A stretch of 51,206 nucleotides of DNA from Streptococcus oralis. GTDB taxonomy: Bacteria > Bacillota > Bacilli > Lactobacillales > Streptococcaceae. Shown here piece after piece: positions 14,201 through 21,864 of the stretch. Position numbers and translations under genes: made by a program. Position 1 is the first letter of the stretch; every line of letters begins with the position of its first letter. The stretch is from NCBI RefSeq assembly GCF_001578705.1, contig NZ_KQ969037.1, forward strand, positions 138,693-189,898, in the 5' to 3' direction. Under the pieces are notes generated by a model. It was not told the origin of the DNA. It was given only the letters and a program-made list of their open reading frames with translations, and ran no database searches.

Positions 14201-14636
14201 TGATAAATATGAGTTGCTAGGATTAAAATATGCAGATCTACAATTTGAGAAAGCAACTGGGAAATATTCTATAACTATTGATAAATATAATGAAATTAAA
14301 GAAAAAGAAGGAGTTAGCAAGGAGTCAGAATTCAAATTTACCTTATATAAAAATGACTTACTTTTGATTAAGGATACCAAAAATAATGAAGAACAGATTT
14401 TTAGGTTTTTATCTAGAACAATGCCTAATCAAAATCACTATGTCGAATTAAAGCCTTACGATAAAGGTAATTTTGAAGGTAAAGAAAAAATCAAAGTGTT
14501 TAAAATGACCTCTAATGGTCGTTGTATAAAAGGATTAGGAAAGAAATATCTCTCTATCTACAAAGTTAAAACTGATATTTTAGGTAATAAACATTTCATT
14601 AAAAAAGAGGGTGACGAACCAAAACTCAAATTTTAA
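11271..14636 (+). CDS. cas9: Cas9 RNA-guided endonuclease, type II-A (S. thermophilus CRISPR1 type)
   Basis: This 1121-aa protein is the DNA interference effector; it cuts both strands at crRNA-matched sites with tracrRNA. In order: RuvC-I with Asp9 (LGLDIGIASVGVG), Arg-rich bridge helix (46-66), REC lobe, RuvC-II with Glu508 (IVIEMARE), HNH with Asp597-His598 and Asn621 (YEIDHVLPLS), RuvC-III with His737 and Asp740 (HHHAVDALIIAA), then the C-terminal PAM-interacting region. All catalytic residues are present. The start is ATG 11271 with AGGAG eight bases upstream; a TTG at 11253 is in frame. From memory it is the same length as St1Cas9 and similar along most of its length, with the C-terminal third more diverged. 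It heads cas9-cas1-cas2-csn2. Confidence 0.97.
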   Translation: MNGLVLGLDIGIASVGVGILEKNSGKIIHANSRLFPAATADNNVERRKNRQARRLNRRKKHRGVRFQDLFEDYGLLTDFSKVSINLNPYRLRVDGLNKQLTNEELFIALKNIVKRRGISYLDDASEDGGTVSSDYGKAVEENRKLLAEQTPGQIQLERFEKYGQLRGDFTVVENGEKCRLINVFSTSAYKKEAERILRKQQEFNSKITDEFIEDYLKILTGKRKYYHGPGNEKSRTDYGRFRKDGTTLDNIFGILIGKCTFYPNEYRASKASYTAQEFNLLNDLNNLSVPTETKKLSEEQKKTIIEYAKSAKTLGASTLLKYIAKMIDTSVDQIRGYRVDVNNKPEMHTFEVYRKMQSLETISVGELSRNVLDELAHILTLNTEREGIEEAINTKLKDSFSQDQVLELVQFRKNNSSLFSKGWHNFSLKLMMELIPELYETSEEQMTILTRLGKQKSKETSKRSKYIDEKELTEEIYNPVVAKSVRQAIKIINEATKKYGIFDNIVIEMARENDEEDAKKDYIKRQKANQDEKNAAMEKAAFQYNGKKELPDNIFHGHKELATKIRLWHQQGEKCLYTGKTIPISDLIHNQYKYEIDHVLPLSLSFDDSLSNKVLVLATANQEKGQRTPFQALDSMDDGWSYREFKSYVKESKLLGNKKKEYLLTEEDISKIEVKQKFIERNLVDNRYSSRVVLNALQDFYKAHKFDTTISVVRGQFTSQLRRKWGLEKSRETYHHHAVDALIIAASSQLRLWKKHNNPLISYKEGRFIDSETGEIISLSDDEYKELVFKAPYDHFVDTLRSKTFEDSILFSYQVDSKYNRKISDATIYATRKAKLDKDKSEETYVLGKIKDIYSQAGYDAFIKIYNKDKSKFLMYHKDPQTFEKVIEEILRTYPSKELNDKNKEIPCNPFEKYRQENGPIRKYSKKGNGPEIKSMKYYDKNIPESFINITPSNSNNKVLLRQLYPWRTDVYFNPQTDKYELLGLKYADLQFEKATGKYSITIDKYNEIKEKEGVSKESEFKFTLYKNDLLLIKDTKNNEEQIFRFLSRTMPNQNHYVELKPYDKGNFEGKEKIKVFKMTSNGRCIKGLGKKYLSIYKVKTDILGNKHFIKKEGDEPKLKF

Positions 14637-14654
14637 AAAATATTTAAAAAAGAG

Positions 14655-14683
14655 TTGCAAACGCTTGTACAATGTATTATAAT
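14655..14683 (+). promoter_or_regulatory. tracrRNA promoter
   Basis: TTGCAA (14655-14660), 17-bp spacer, TATAAT (14678-14683). It lies 18 bp after the cas9 stop and directly in front of the anti-repeat. Confidence 0.8.
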
Positions 14684-14689
14684 AGTAAC

Positions 14690-14797
14690 TGTAAGGGACA
14701 CCTTGCACAGTTACTTAAATCTTGCAGAAGCTACAAAGATAAGGCTTCATGCCGAATTCAACACCCTGTCAATTATGGCTGGGTGTTTTCGTTTTGT
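14690..14797 (+). ncRNA. tracrRNA
   Basis: The anti-repeat ACAGTTACTTAAATCTTG (14707-14724) is the exact complement of the repeat segment CAAGATTTAAGTAACTGT. Weaker complementarity continues at 14725-14740, where a bulge is expected. Downstream are a small stem (AAGGCTTCATGCC) and a final hairpin ACACCC/GGGTGT (14761-14786) with a T-rich tail that acts as terminator. The layout matches the S. thermophilus CRISPR1 tracrRNA, which also lies between cas9 and cas1. It pairs with pre-crRNA for RNase III processing and loads Cas9. Exact ends are estimated from the promoter and terminator. Confidence 0.92.
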
Positions 14798-14813
14798 GAA
14801 AGAGGAAGATACG

Positions 14814-15722
14814 ATGACTTGGAGAATTGTGCATGTCTGTCAGAGTGAAAAAATGCAATTGAAGTTGGATAACCTTTTAATTAAAAAAATGGGTCAAGAC
14901 TATGTTATTCCACTGAGTGATATTTCGATAATTGTAGCGGAAGGAGGGGAGACTGTTGTAACTTTAAGATTATTAAGTGCTTTAAGTAAGTATAATATTG
15001 CCTTAATTGTCTGTGATAATGAGCACTTGCCTACAGGAATTTACCATTCACAGAATGGCCATTTCAGAGCCTATAAAAAATTACAGGAGCAATTATTGTG
15101 GACACAGGAACAAAAAGACAAATTATGGCAAATAGTGACCTATTTTAAAATAAATAATCAACAAGATGTTCTTGCAATGTTTGAGAAAAATATAGATTGT
15201 ATTCAATTATTAGCAGACTATAAAGATCATATTGAATATGGAGATAAAACCAATCGTGAAGGCCATGCTGCTAAAGTTTATTTCAATGAATTATTTGGAA
15301 AGAAATTCGTACGTCTTACACAACAGGAAACGGATGTCATCAATGCTGGCCTAAATTATGGTTATGCGATTATGAGAGCTCAGATGGCACGTATTATTGC
15401 TGGTTACGGTTTGAATCCCTTGATTGGCATTTTCCATAAGAATGAATATAATCAATTTAACTTGGTTGATGACCTAATGGAACCTTTTCGGCAGATTATT
15501 GATGTCTGGGTTTATCAAAATTTACGAGATGAAGAGTATTTGAAATATGAATTTCGTCTAGCGTTGACAGATACACTGAACGCAAAGATACGTTATGGGA
15601 AAGAAACGTGTTCTGTAACGGTAGCAATGGATAAATATGTCAAAGGTTTTCTAAAATGTATCTCTGATAAGGATACTAGTAAATTTTACTGTCCAATAGT
15701 TTCGAGTATAGAATGGAGCTAA
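14814..15722 (+). CDS. cas1: Cas1 spacer-integration nuclease, type II
   Basis: This 302-aa metal-dependent integrase inserts new spacers with Cas2. It starts MTWRIVHVCQSEKMQLKLDN. The helical catalytic domain carries NREGHAAKVYFNELFG (active Glu), then LIGIFHKNEYNQFNLVDDLM (His and acidic residues) and EPFR. The start at 14814 is set by AGAGGAAG seven bases ahead; the frame is open further upstream but runs through tracrRNA. The tracrRNA terminator lies just before the start, so cas1 expression depends on readthrough or a weak promoter. The stop is four bases before cas2. Confidence 0.96.
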   Translation: MTWRIVHVCQSEKMQLKLDNLLIKKMGQDYVIPLSDISIIVAEGGETVVTLRLLSALSKYNIALIVCDNEHLPTGIYHSQNGHFRAYKKLQEQLLWTQEQKDKLWQIVTYFKINNQQDVLAMFEKNIDCIQLLADYKDHIEYGDKTNREGHAAKVYFNELFGKKFVRLTQQETDVINAGLNYGYAIMRAQMARIIAGYGLNPLIGIFHKNEYNQFNLVDDLMEPFRQIIDVWVYQNLRDEEYLKYEFRLALTDTLNAKIRYGKETCSVTVAMDKYVKGFLKCISDKDTSKFYCPIVSSIEWS

Positions 15723-15726
15723 AGAA

Positions 15727-16050
15727 ATGAGGTATGAAGCATTGAGATTATTGTGTTTTTTTGATCTACCAATGGAAACAAATCAGGAAAAAAGAGTCTA
15801 TCGTAATTTTCGGAAAGACTTAATCGCAAACGGTTTTGAAATGTTGCAGTTTTCTGTTTATTATAGAACCTGTCCGAATCGAAGTTTTGCTAGTAAATTC
15901 TATAAAAAATTAAGTCAGAGTAATTTACCAAGCGGGAATGTCCGTTTGCTAGCAGTGACTGAGAAACAATTTTCTGAAATGGTTTTGATTATAGGTGGGA
16001 AAACAAAGCAAGAAGAAGTAGTCAGTGATAATAAGTTGGTAGCTATATGA
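15727..16050 (+). CDS. cas2: Cas2, CRISPR adaptation protein
   Basis: This 107-aa ferredoxin-fold protein forms the scaffold of the Cas1-Cas2 integration complex. RLLCFFDLPMETNQEKRVYRN at the start contains the conserved strand-1 Asp, and QFSVYYRTC and VRLLAVTEKQF follow. It overlaps csn2 by four bases (ATGA), showing translational coupling. Confidence 0.95.
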   Translation: MRYEALRLLCFFDLPMETNQEKRVYRNFRKDLIANGFEMLQFSVYYRTCPNRSFASKFYKKLSQSNLPSGNVRLLAVTEKQFSEMVLIIGGKTKQEEVVSDNKLVAI

Positions 16051-17090
16051 AAATGAACATTAGTCATCCGTATAAGGATAATATTTCATTAAGTTTTGAC
16101 CAATTTACTCAAATTGTAGGTCAAGATCAGCAATTAAAATACTATATTTGGCAGATACTATTATGGTATTTTGGAGGAAAAAAATATAGTGAGGAAGATT
16201 TAGTTCTATTTGAACAAAATGAGCCTAAAATACTAATAGACGATATTATGGTTTCCCGGTCAGAATTTAGTGTAATTCAAGTGTCCAATATCAATGATTT
16301 AATTGAACAAATGGAATATAAAAAAGGAACAGTAGCCTATGATTATATAAAGAAAAAGATTAATTCTATAGAGATAATGGAGCAAATTGAAAATATCAAT
16401 GACAATCTAGATAGGATTTCACTTCTATTGAATCAGAAGTTGAATCTTCAAATAGATGATATTATCTATCATACCGAAGCAAAATATTTTAATACAGATC
16501 AATTGGTTCAAAAGAATTTTTTACCATACTTTGGGAAAAATAATAAAAATATTTCATTTGAATTTGTAGACAATAAGACAAAGTTTTTATTATTTCTTTC
16601 CATGTTAGAAGTTATGGCGACGAACAGTTCTGAAAAGTTTTTGCTTGTCTTACGAAATTTGGATGATTTTCTATCCTATAATGATTTTGTTGAATGTTGC
16701 GAGAAAATGGAGTTTTTGATTAATCATAGCGATTCATTATATATTGTTTCATTTCCTTCCAATGAAGGTTATCTTCATGTATCGAAAGAAGTTTTAGAGG
16801 AAATCAATATTGTTTCCGATTATGTTGATCATTTTTATTCTCTAGAATTTATGTATGATCGCTTTACCAATCAGTATCCAATAAATCAAATACCTGATGA
16901 ACAAGAATTTTTAACCTCTTTAAGAAAAATTGGATCCTATTTATTTAGCTCGGACATTCTCCACATGAGTTTATCTGTAGAAGATCAAGTAGCATTAAAA
17001 ATTTTGAATAATTTGTATCAGTACAAAATAAAAACAAAATTCCGTATTGAATCAGTCAATCCAATGTTATTGAAATATTTGGAAGAATAG
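16047..17090 (+). CDS. csn2: Csn2, long-form, type II-A adaptation protein
   Basis: This 347-aa Csn2 is of the long form found with S. thermophilus CRISPR1 loci (about 350 aa, versus about 220 aa for the S. pyogenes form). It starts MKMNISHPYKDNISLSFD. Csn2 forms ring-like tetramers that bind DNA ends and is needed for spacer acquisition, not interference. The middle is acidic and helical (about 85-130). The C-terminal part has NSSEKFLLVLRNLDDFLSYN, a degraded P-loop-like core strand order. It is the last cas gene; the leader promoter begins three bases after its stop. Confidence 0.93.
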   Translation: MKMNISHPYKDNISLSFDQFTQIVGQDQQLKYYIWQILLWYFGGKKYSEEDLVLFEQNEPKILIDDIMVSRSEFSVIQVSNINDLIEQMEYKKGTVAYDYIKKKINSIEIMEQIENINDNLDRISLLLNQKLNLQIDDIIYHTEAKYFNTDQLVQKNFLPYFGKNNKNISFEFVDNKTKFLLFLSMLEVMATNSSEKFLLVLRNLDDFLSYNDFVECCEKMEFLINHSDSLYIVSFPSNEGYLHVSKEVLEEINIVSDYVDHFYSLEFMYDRFTNQYPINQIPDEQEFLTSLRKIGSYLFSSDILHMSLSVEDQVALKILNNLYQYKIKTKFRIESVNPMLLKYLEE

Positions 17091-17160
17091 TATTGACGAG
17101 TGAGATTTAAGGCTTTATAATGTTTTTGAGGGCACAAAAATCAAAATTGACGAATTTGAG
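17091..17160 (+). promoter_or_regulatory. CRISPR leader with pre-crRNA promoter
   Basis: TTGACG (17093-17098), 17 bp, TATAAT (17116-17121) is a strong promoter, giving a start near 17128. The leader ends ATTTGAG directly before the first repeat, the leader-anchor sequence I recall for this type II-A subgroup, needed for polarized spacer insertion. TTGACGA occurs twice (17093-17099 and 17147-17153). Confidence 0.8.
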
Positions 17161-19176
17161 GTTTTTGTACTCTCAAGATTTAAGTAACTGTACAACTAAT
17201 GGATTTGAATTAGTTGATATTTGTAGTTTTTGTACTCTCAAGATTTAAGTAACTGTACAACGAAGCGAAATGGCGCTTGAGCCATTGGTTCGTTTTTGTA
17301 CTCTCAAGATTTAAGTAACTGTACAACTCAGTTAGGAGTATCGTTCTACGACGCCAAGTTTTTGTACTCTCAAGATTTAAGTAACTGTACAACCACCAGA
17401 CACCTGACGGTTTGTTTTCTCGTGTTTTTGTACTCTCAAGATTTAAGTAACTGTACAACTACCAAACAATCCACCACCTTTTTTGTTAAGTTTTTGTACT
17501 CTCAAGATTTAAGTAACTGTACAACAATTAGTAGTGTTCAAAGGTGCCACGGAGAGTTTTTGTACTCTCAAGATTTAAGTAACTGTACAACGTACATAGC
17601 TAGCCTCTGCATCATTCAATAGTTTTTGTACTCTCAAGATTTAAGTAACTGTACAACCTACAAATTTTGAGGTAATAGATAGTGATGCGTTTTTGTACTC
17701 TCAAGATTTAAGTAACTGTACAACAAGTGTGATAGAATACTTCGATGTCTGTATGTTTTTGTACTCTCAAGATTTAAGTAACTGTACAACCAGCGACAGA
17801 TGAAGCTCTACGCAAAATCAGTTTTTGTACTCTCAAGATTTAAGTAACTGTACAACAGGAACTAACGGAGTTCCTTAAAGTTTACAGTTTTTGTACTCTC
17901 AAGATTTAAGTAACTGTACAACATCGTTATGCTTTGCGTGAAAAAATCAGTAGTTTTTGTACTCTCAAGATTTAAGTAACTGTACAACTTCGTTAAGTTG
18001 CTTCGGTGGTTCAGTGGAGTTTTTGTACTCTCAAGATTTAAGTAACTGTACAACTTCACTGTAATTGGGCGTATGACGGGATCTGTTTTTGTACTCTCAA
18101 GATTTAAGTAACTGTACAACTGAAGCACTCGTTGTTTAAAACTTCCTCAAGTTTTTGTACTCTCAAGATTTAAGTAACTGTACAACGCTCAGCTTCTTCA
18201 ATGTCACCACCAAACCGTTTTTGTACTCTCAAGATTTAAGTAACTGTACAACCGAAAACCTTCAACGATTTTACGGCCGATTGTTTTTGTACTCTCAAGA
18301 TTTAAGTAACTGTACAACTACTACTTAGCTACACAAGAAGAAGGAGACGGTTTTTGTACTCTCAAGATTTAAGTAACTGTACAACAAAGTTACTGAGGTT
18401 AATGAACTTCAAACTGTTTTTGTACTCTCAAGATTTAAGTAACTGTACAACCAGGAAACAGCGTGACAGTGAGTGTTATTGGTTTTTGTACTCTCAAGAT
18501 TTAAGTAACTGTACAACATCGCTCGTGTGATTGAAGATTTTAAAATTGTTTTTGTACTCTCAAGATTTAAGTAACTGTACAACTAAACAAGGATCTGGCT
18601 TCTTATCTATCGGTTTTTGTACTCTCAAGATTTAAGTAACTGTACAACTAGACTTGCTCCCAAGACGGCTGCACCTACGTTTTTGTACTCTCAAGATTTA
18701 AGTAACTGTACAACAATCTAGTTGGCAAGACGTTAGCGCCCAACGTTTTTGTACTCTCAAGATTTAAGTAACTGTACAACTAAGCAGCATTTCTGATTTT
18801 TGGGATGGCTGTTTTTGTACTCTCAAGATTTAAGTAACTGTACAACTTGGTGAAAAAGATATTGACGAGTATCCAGGTTTTTGTACTCTCAAGATTTAAG
18901 TAACTGTACAACTCAAGGATGGTCTGACAGGTTTGTTGTACAGTTTTTGTACTCTCAAGATTTAAGTAACTGTACAACACAAGGTCACTTTCAACTTGGA
19001 TCCCCTCGGTTTTTGTACTCTCAAGATTTAAGTAACTGTACAACCTCCTTGTTCGTTTAATTCTTCAGCTAATAGTTTTTGTACTCTCAAGATTTAAGTA
19101 ACTGTACAACTTGTTAATATTGTCAACAGTCAGGTAATGGGTTTTTGTACTCTCAAGATTTAAGTAACTGTACAAC
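17161..19176 (+). CRISPR. CRISPR array: 31 repeats of 36 bp, 30 spacers
   Basis: The repeat begins GTTTTTGTACTCTC, continues AAGATTTAAGTAACTG and ends TACAAC. It is the S. thermophilus CRISPR1-type repeat. Starts are at 17161, 17226, 17292 and then every 66 bp (67 at 17689 and 18350, 65 at 18613), to 19141. Spacers are 30 bp apart from two of 29 (17197, 18584) and two of 31 (17658, 18319). All repeats read as identical, including the last one. Transcription runs in the same direction as the cas genes. No spacer repeats another, and I saw no match to the rest of the window. Confidence 0.98.
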
Positions 19177-19222
19177 TGCAATTCAATTTATTGATTTACT
19201 CTCATTGTGATATATTCATACA

Positions 19223-19250
19223 AAAACCGCTCTCCAGAGCGGTTTTCGTC
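19223..19250. terminator. Bidirectional terminator between array and HAD gene
   Basis: A perfect 11-bp stem AAAACCGCTCT-CC-AGAGCGGTTTT (19223-19246) with A/T tracts on both sides would end both the array transcript and the convergent HAD gene. Confidence 0.88.
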
Positions 19251-19265
19251 TATTCTTGCCTTTTG

Positions 19266-20072
19266 CTACAATACCCACGTACGGATAGCATGGGCAACGC
19301 CAGATTCATCATTTGTTTTGGTGATGTATTTGGCGATTTTTTTGAGTTTTGGATTTCCATTTTCCATAACAACGGGGTTGCCAACGACTTCCAGCATGGC
19401 ACGGTCATTTTCTTCGTCCCCGATCGCCATGGTTTCATCTTTGGTCAATCCTAGTTTTTCAGCTAGATGGGTAATAGCTGAACCCTTGTCTACATTCTTT
19501 TTAAGGAGTTCGAGGTAGAAAGGAGCAGATTTGTTGATGGAGTAGCGTTCGTAAAATTCTGCTGGAATCTTTTCAATCGCAGCATCAAGAATCTCTGGTT
19601 CATCGATAAACATACACTTGACGATTTCCTTGTCAGCCATTTCTTCAGGAGTGCGGTAGAAGATAGGCATGCTGACGAGGGTTGATTCGTGCACCGTGTA
19701 TTTTCCGATATTGCGATTGGCCGTGTAGATACCGTCCTTGGTAATAGCGTGCATGTGAACACCGAGCTTGCGACTGAGAAATTCCATATCTAGATAATCC
19801 TCATAGGTCAAGGATTCGCTGATAATCTCATGGCCAGTAGCAGTTTCTTGGACAAGGGCGCCGTTGAAGGTTACGACATAGTCACCTTCGTCTCTCAACT
19901 GCAAGTCGTCCAGAAGTTTGGCAACACCTGCGATAGGACGGCCCGTTGCAATCACGACTTTGACACCGGCTTGTTTGGCGTCTTGGATGGCAGAAAAGAC
20001 TTCAGGAGTGATTTCCTTCTTATTGTTGACTAGGGTACCATCAATATCGACGGCGATTAGTTTAATACTCAT
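19266..20072 (-). CDS. Cof-type HAD-IIB sugar phosphatase
   Basis: This 268-aa cytosolic phosphatase has HAD motif I IAVDIDGTLV (Asp nucleophile near residue 9) and motif II VIATGRP. Motif III Lys is in NVDKGSAITHLAEKLG (about 200), and motif IV is GDEENDRAMLEVVG. The C2B cap lies between. The family includes YidA, which dephosphorylates sugar phosphates; the true substrate is not readable. ATG at 20072 follows GAGGAA. It is nine bases after the HD-domain gene, so the two are an operon. Confidence 0.93.
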   Translation of the reverse strand: MSIKLIAVDIDGTLVNNKKEITPEVFSAIQDAKQAGVKVVIATGRPIAGVAKLLDDLQLRDEGDYVVTFNGALVQETATGHEIISESLTYEDYLDMEFLSRKLGVHMHAITKDGIYTANRNIGKYTVHESTLVSMPIFYRTPEEMADKEIVKCMFIDEPEILDAAIEKIPAEFYERYSINKSAPFYLELLKKNVDKGSAITHLAEKLGLTKDETMAIGDEENDRAMLEVVGNPVVMENGNPKLKKIAKYITKTNDESGVAHAIRTWVL

Positions 20073-20081
20073 AAATTTCCT

Positions 20082-21389
20082 CTATTTGTTCTTAGTTGGG
20101 GTAAAATGATCGTTCTCAATCAAGTGTAAAAATTGCTGGGTAATGCTTGCGAAGATACTGTTTTGGTCCAACATTTCTTTCGGGAAATAGAAACGATTGT
20201 CTCCGTGGCGGCTGCCAGCAAGGGATTGGACGATAGGGGACAAGCTAGAGAGTTCTGCCAGTTCACCATTTTTCTGTAGAATCTCAATCTGTGTCCGTGG
20301 ATTTTCAGATTCGGGACGATAGATATCATAAGGAAGGTCAAAGTTCTTATGAATAGCAGTATAGTAGTCTGGATCAAAACCGATTTCTTCAACCAGTTGT
20401 CTCATGGTTGCGAGTTGGTCTTGATCTTCTTGTGAAAAGGTGATGGATTTAAAGACCTTGCGGTTGACAAAGCGTTGCGACAAGTCGGCTAGTATCTTAT
20501 CAGGACTGGTCATCCAGAGCTGGAAGTAGGTATTCATCACGCCATCATCCAGAGCTAGATAGTCAGACAAGGTCACATTTTTTTCAAATAAAGGAAGGAG
20601 ATGTGGAGAAGTGCGTGCAAAGAAGTCCTTGTCTTTAGGATAGAGTTCCTTAGCGCGTTTGAGGAGATTCTGTAGGAGAACTTCCATGGCGCGTGTTGCT
20701 GGGTGGAAATAAACCTGCATATACATCTGGTAGCGACTGAGAACATAGTCTTCGATGGCATGCATGCCATTGCGCTGAAAGGCGATGCCATTTTCGACAG
20801 GACGAATGACTCGGAGGATGCGAGTCAGGTCAAATTCTCCATAAGATGCTCCTGTAAAATAGGAGTCACGCAAGAGATAGTCCATGCGATCTGCATCGAT
20901 CTGACTGGAAATGAGTTGCACGACCTGCTTGTTAGGATAGGTATGATCAATGACGCTGGCAACCTTTTTTGGAAAGTCTGGTGCTACTTGTAACAAGACT
21001 TGGTGAATCTCTGTCTCAGGACTTTGGATGATTTCCTGAGTAATGGCCTCATGATCTGTATCAAAGAGATGTTCAAAAGTATGCGAGTAGGCCCCATGTC
21101 CAAGGTCATGAAGGAGTGCAGCGGTCATGGTCAAGAGAGACTCAGCAGGATCCCATTCTTCAGGATATTTTTCTTCAAAAATCTCTGTGATACGTCGTGC
21201 GATCTCATAGACTCCTAGACAGTGAGAGAATCGACTGTGTTCTCCCCCGTGGAAGGTATAACTGGAAGTCCCTAGTTGTTTGATACGGCGCAGACGTTGA
21301 AATTCTTTTGTATTGATCAAGTCGTATATGACCTGATTGTTTACATGGATGTAGTTGTGAACTGGGTCACGGAATACTTTTTCGTTCAT
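20082..21389 (-). CDS. HD-domain phosphohydrolase (dGTPase-like, YwfO type)
   Basis: This 435-aa protein begins with VFRDPVHNYIHVNNQVIYDLINTKEFQRLRRIKQLG, typical of SAMHD1/YwfO-like HD enzymes. The metal-binding HD core is SRFSHCLGVYE, AALLHDLGHGAYSHTFEH and, about 65 residues on, SQIDADRMDYLLRDS. Relatives hydrolyse dNTPs or act on other nucleotides; the substrate here is unproven. ATG at 21389 starts the HD-HAD operon. Confidence 0.9.
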   Translation of the reverse strand: MNEKVFRDPVHNYIHVNNQVIYDLINTKEFQRLRRIKQLGTSSYTFHGGEHSRFSHCLGVYEIARRITEIFEEKYPEEWDPAESLLTMTAALLHDLGHGAYSHTFEHLFDTDHEAITQEIIQSPETEIHQVLLQVAPDFPKKVASVIDHTYPNKQVVQLISSQIDADRMDYLLRDSYFTGASYGEFDLTRILRVIRPVENGIAFQRNGMHAIEDYVLSRYQMYMQVYFHPATRAMEVLLQNLLKRAKELYPKDKDFFARTSPHLLPLFEKNVTLSDYLALDDGVMNTYFQLWMTSPDKILADLSQRFVNRKVFKSITFSQEDQDQLATMRQLVEEIGFDPDYYTAIHKNFDLPYDIYRPESENPRTQIEILQKNGELAELSSLSPIVQSLAGSRHGDNRFYFPKEMLDQNSIFASITQQFLHLIENDHFTPTKNK

Positions 21390-21460
21390 ATGACCATTAT
21401 AGCAAAATCCTGCTCTTTTTGGTAAAATAGTAGGACAAGAGACAAGAAAGAGGATTTGAT

Positions 21461-21838
21461 GTGAAGATTCGGATGCGAAATACGATTCAGTTTGATGAGC
21501 AGTTGGAAGTGATTGACCAGCTCTATGACGTGGAAGTGCGTGAAAAGGGAGATTTTAGCTATTTACTCTTTTATAATGAGGAAAAGGAAAAAGTGGTTCT
21601 CAAGTTTCATGGTCAAGAACTGGTGATGACCCGTTTCTCGAGCCCGAAGACTATCATGCGATTTCTAAAGGATAGTGATAGCTTGGCCTATATTCCTACT
21701 CCAACGGGGATGCAGGAGTTTATCATTCAAACGAGTCACTACAAACTGGATGGGCAAAAGATTGAGCTCGCCTATCAACTGCAAAATCAAGAGGGGCACC
21801 CCTTTGCCAGCTATCAATTAGAAATTACTTGGGGATAA
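21461..21838 (+). CDS. DUF1934 beta-barrel protein (YwiB family)
   Basis: This 125-aa soluble protein of unknown function is conserved in Firmicutes. It starts with GTG at 21461 (AGAGGA six bases upstream), giving MKIRMRNTIQFDEQLEVIDQ, and is mostly strands, consistent with the lipocalin-like fold of the family. A shared terminator separates it from the convergent helicase gene. Confidence 0.85.
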   Translation: MKIRMRNTIQFDEQLEVIDQLYDVEVREKGDFSYLLFYNEEKEKVVLKFHGQELVMTRFSSPKTIMRFLKDSDSLAYIPTPTGMQEFIIQTSHYKLDGQKIELAYQLQNQEGHPFASYQLEITWG

Positions 21839-21842
21839 GAAA

Positions 21843-21864
21843 AAGGTTGGCAAGAGCCAACCTT
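21843..21864. terminator. Bidirectional terminator overlapping the helicase stop codon
   Basis: AAGGTTGGC-AAGA-GCCAACCTT (21843-21864). Its right arm includes the first two bases of the helicase stop codon complement (21863-21865). Confidence 0.8.

Noticed and set aside
14655-14813. N-terminal extension of cas1 by 53 residues
   Set aside because: The extension covers the tracrRNA promoter, anti-repeat and terminator; a proper ribosome binding site exists at 14814.
17210-17622. Open frames with repeated YLYSQDLSNCTT or YSYLNLESTKT units
   Set aside because: These are translations of the CRISPR repeat itself (66-bp period keeps the frame open), not genes. The same applies to frames at 17862-18128 and 18780-19043.
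17161-19176. Self-targeting spacers against the IME or other genes in this window
   Set aside because: Short runs looked alike (for example 17797-17812 with 40466-40480) but none extended beyond about 12 bases.
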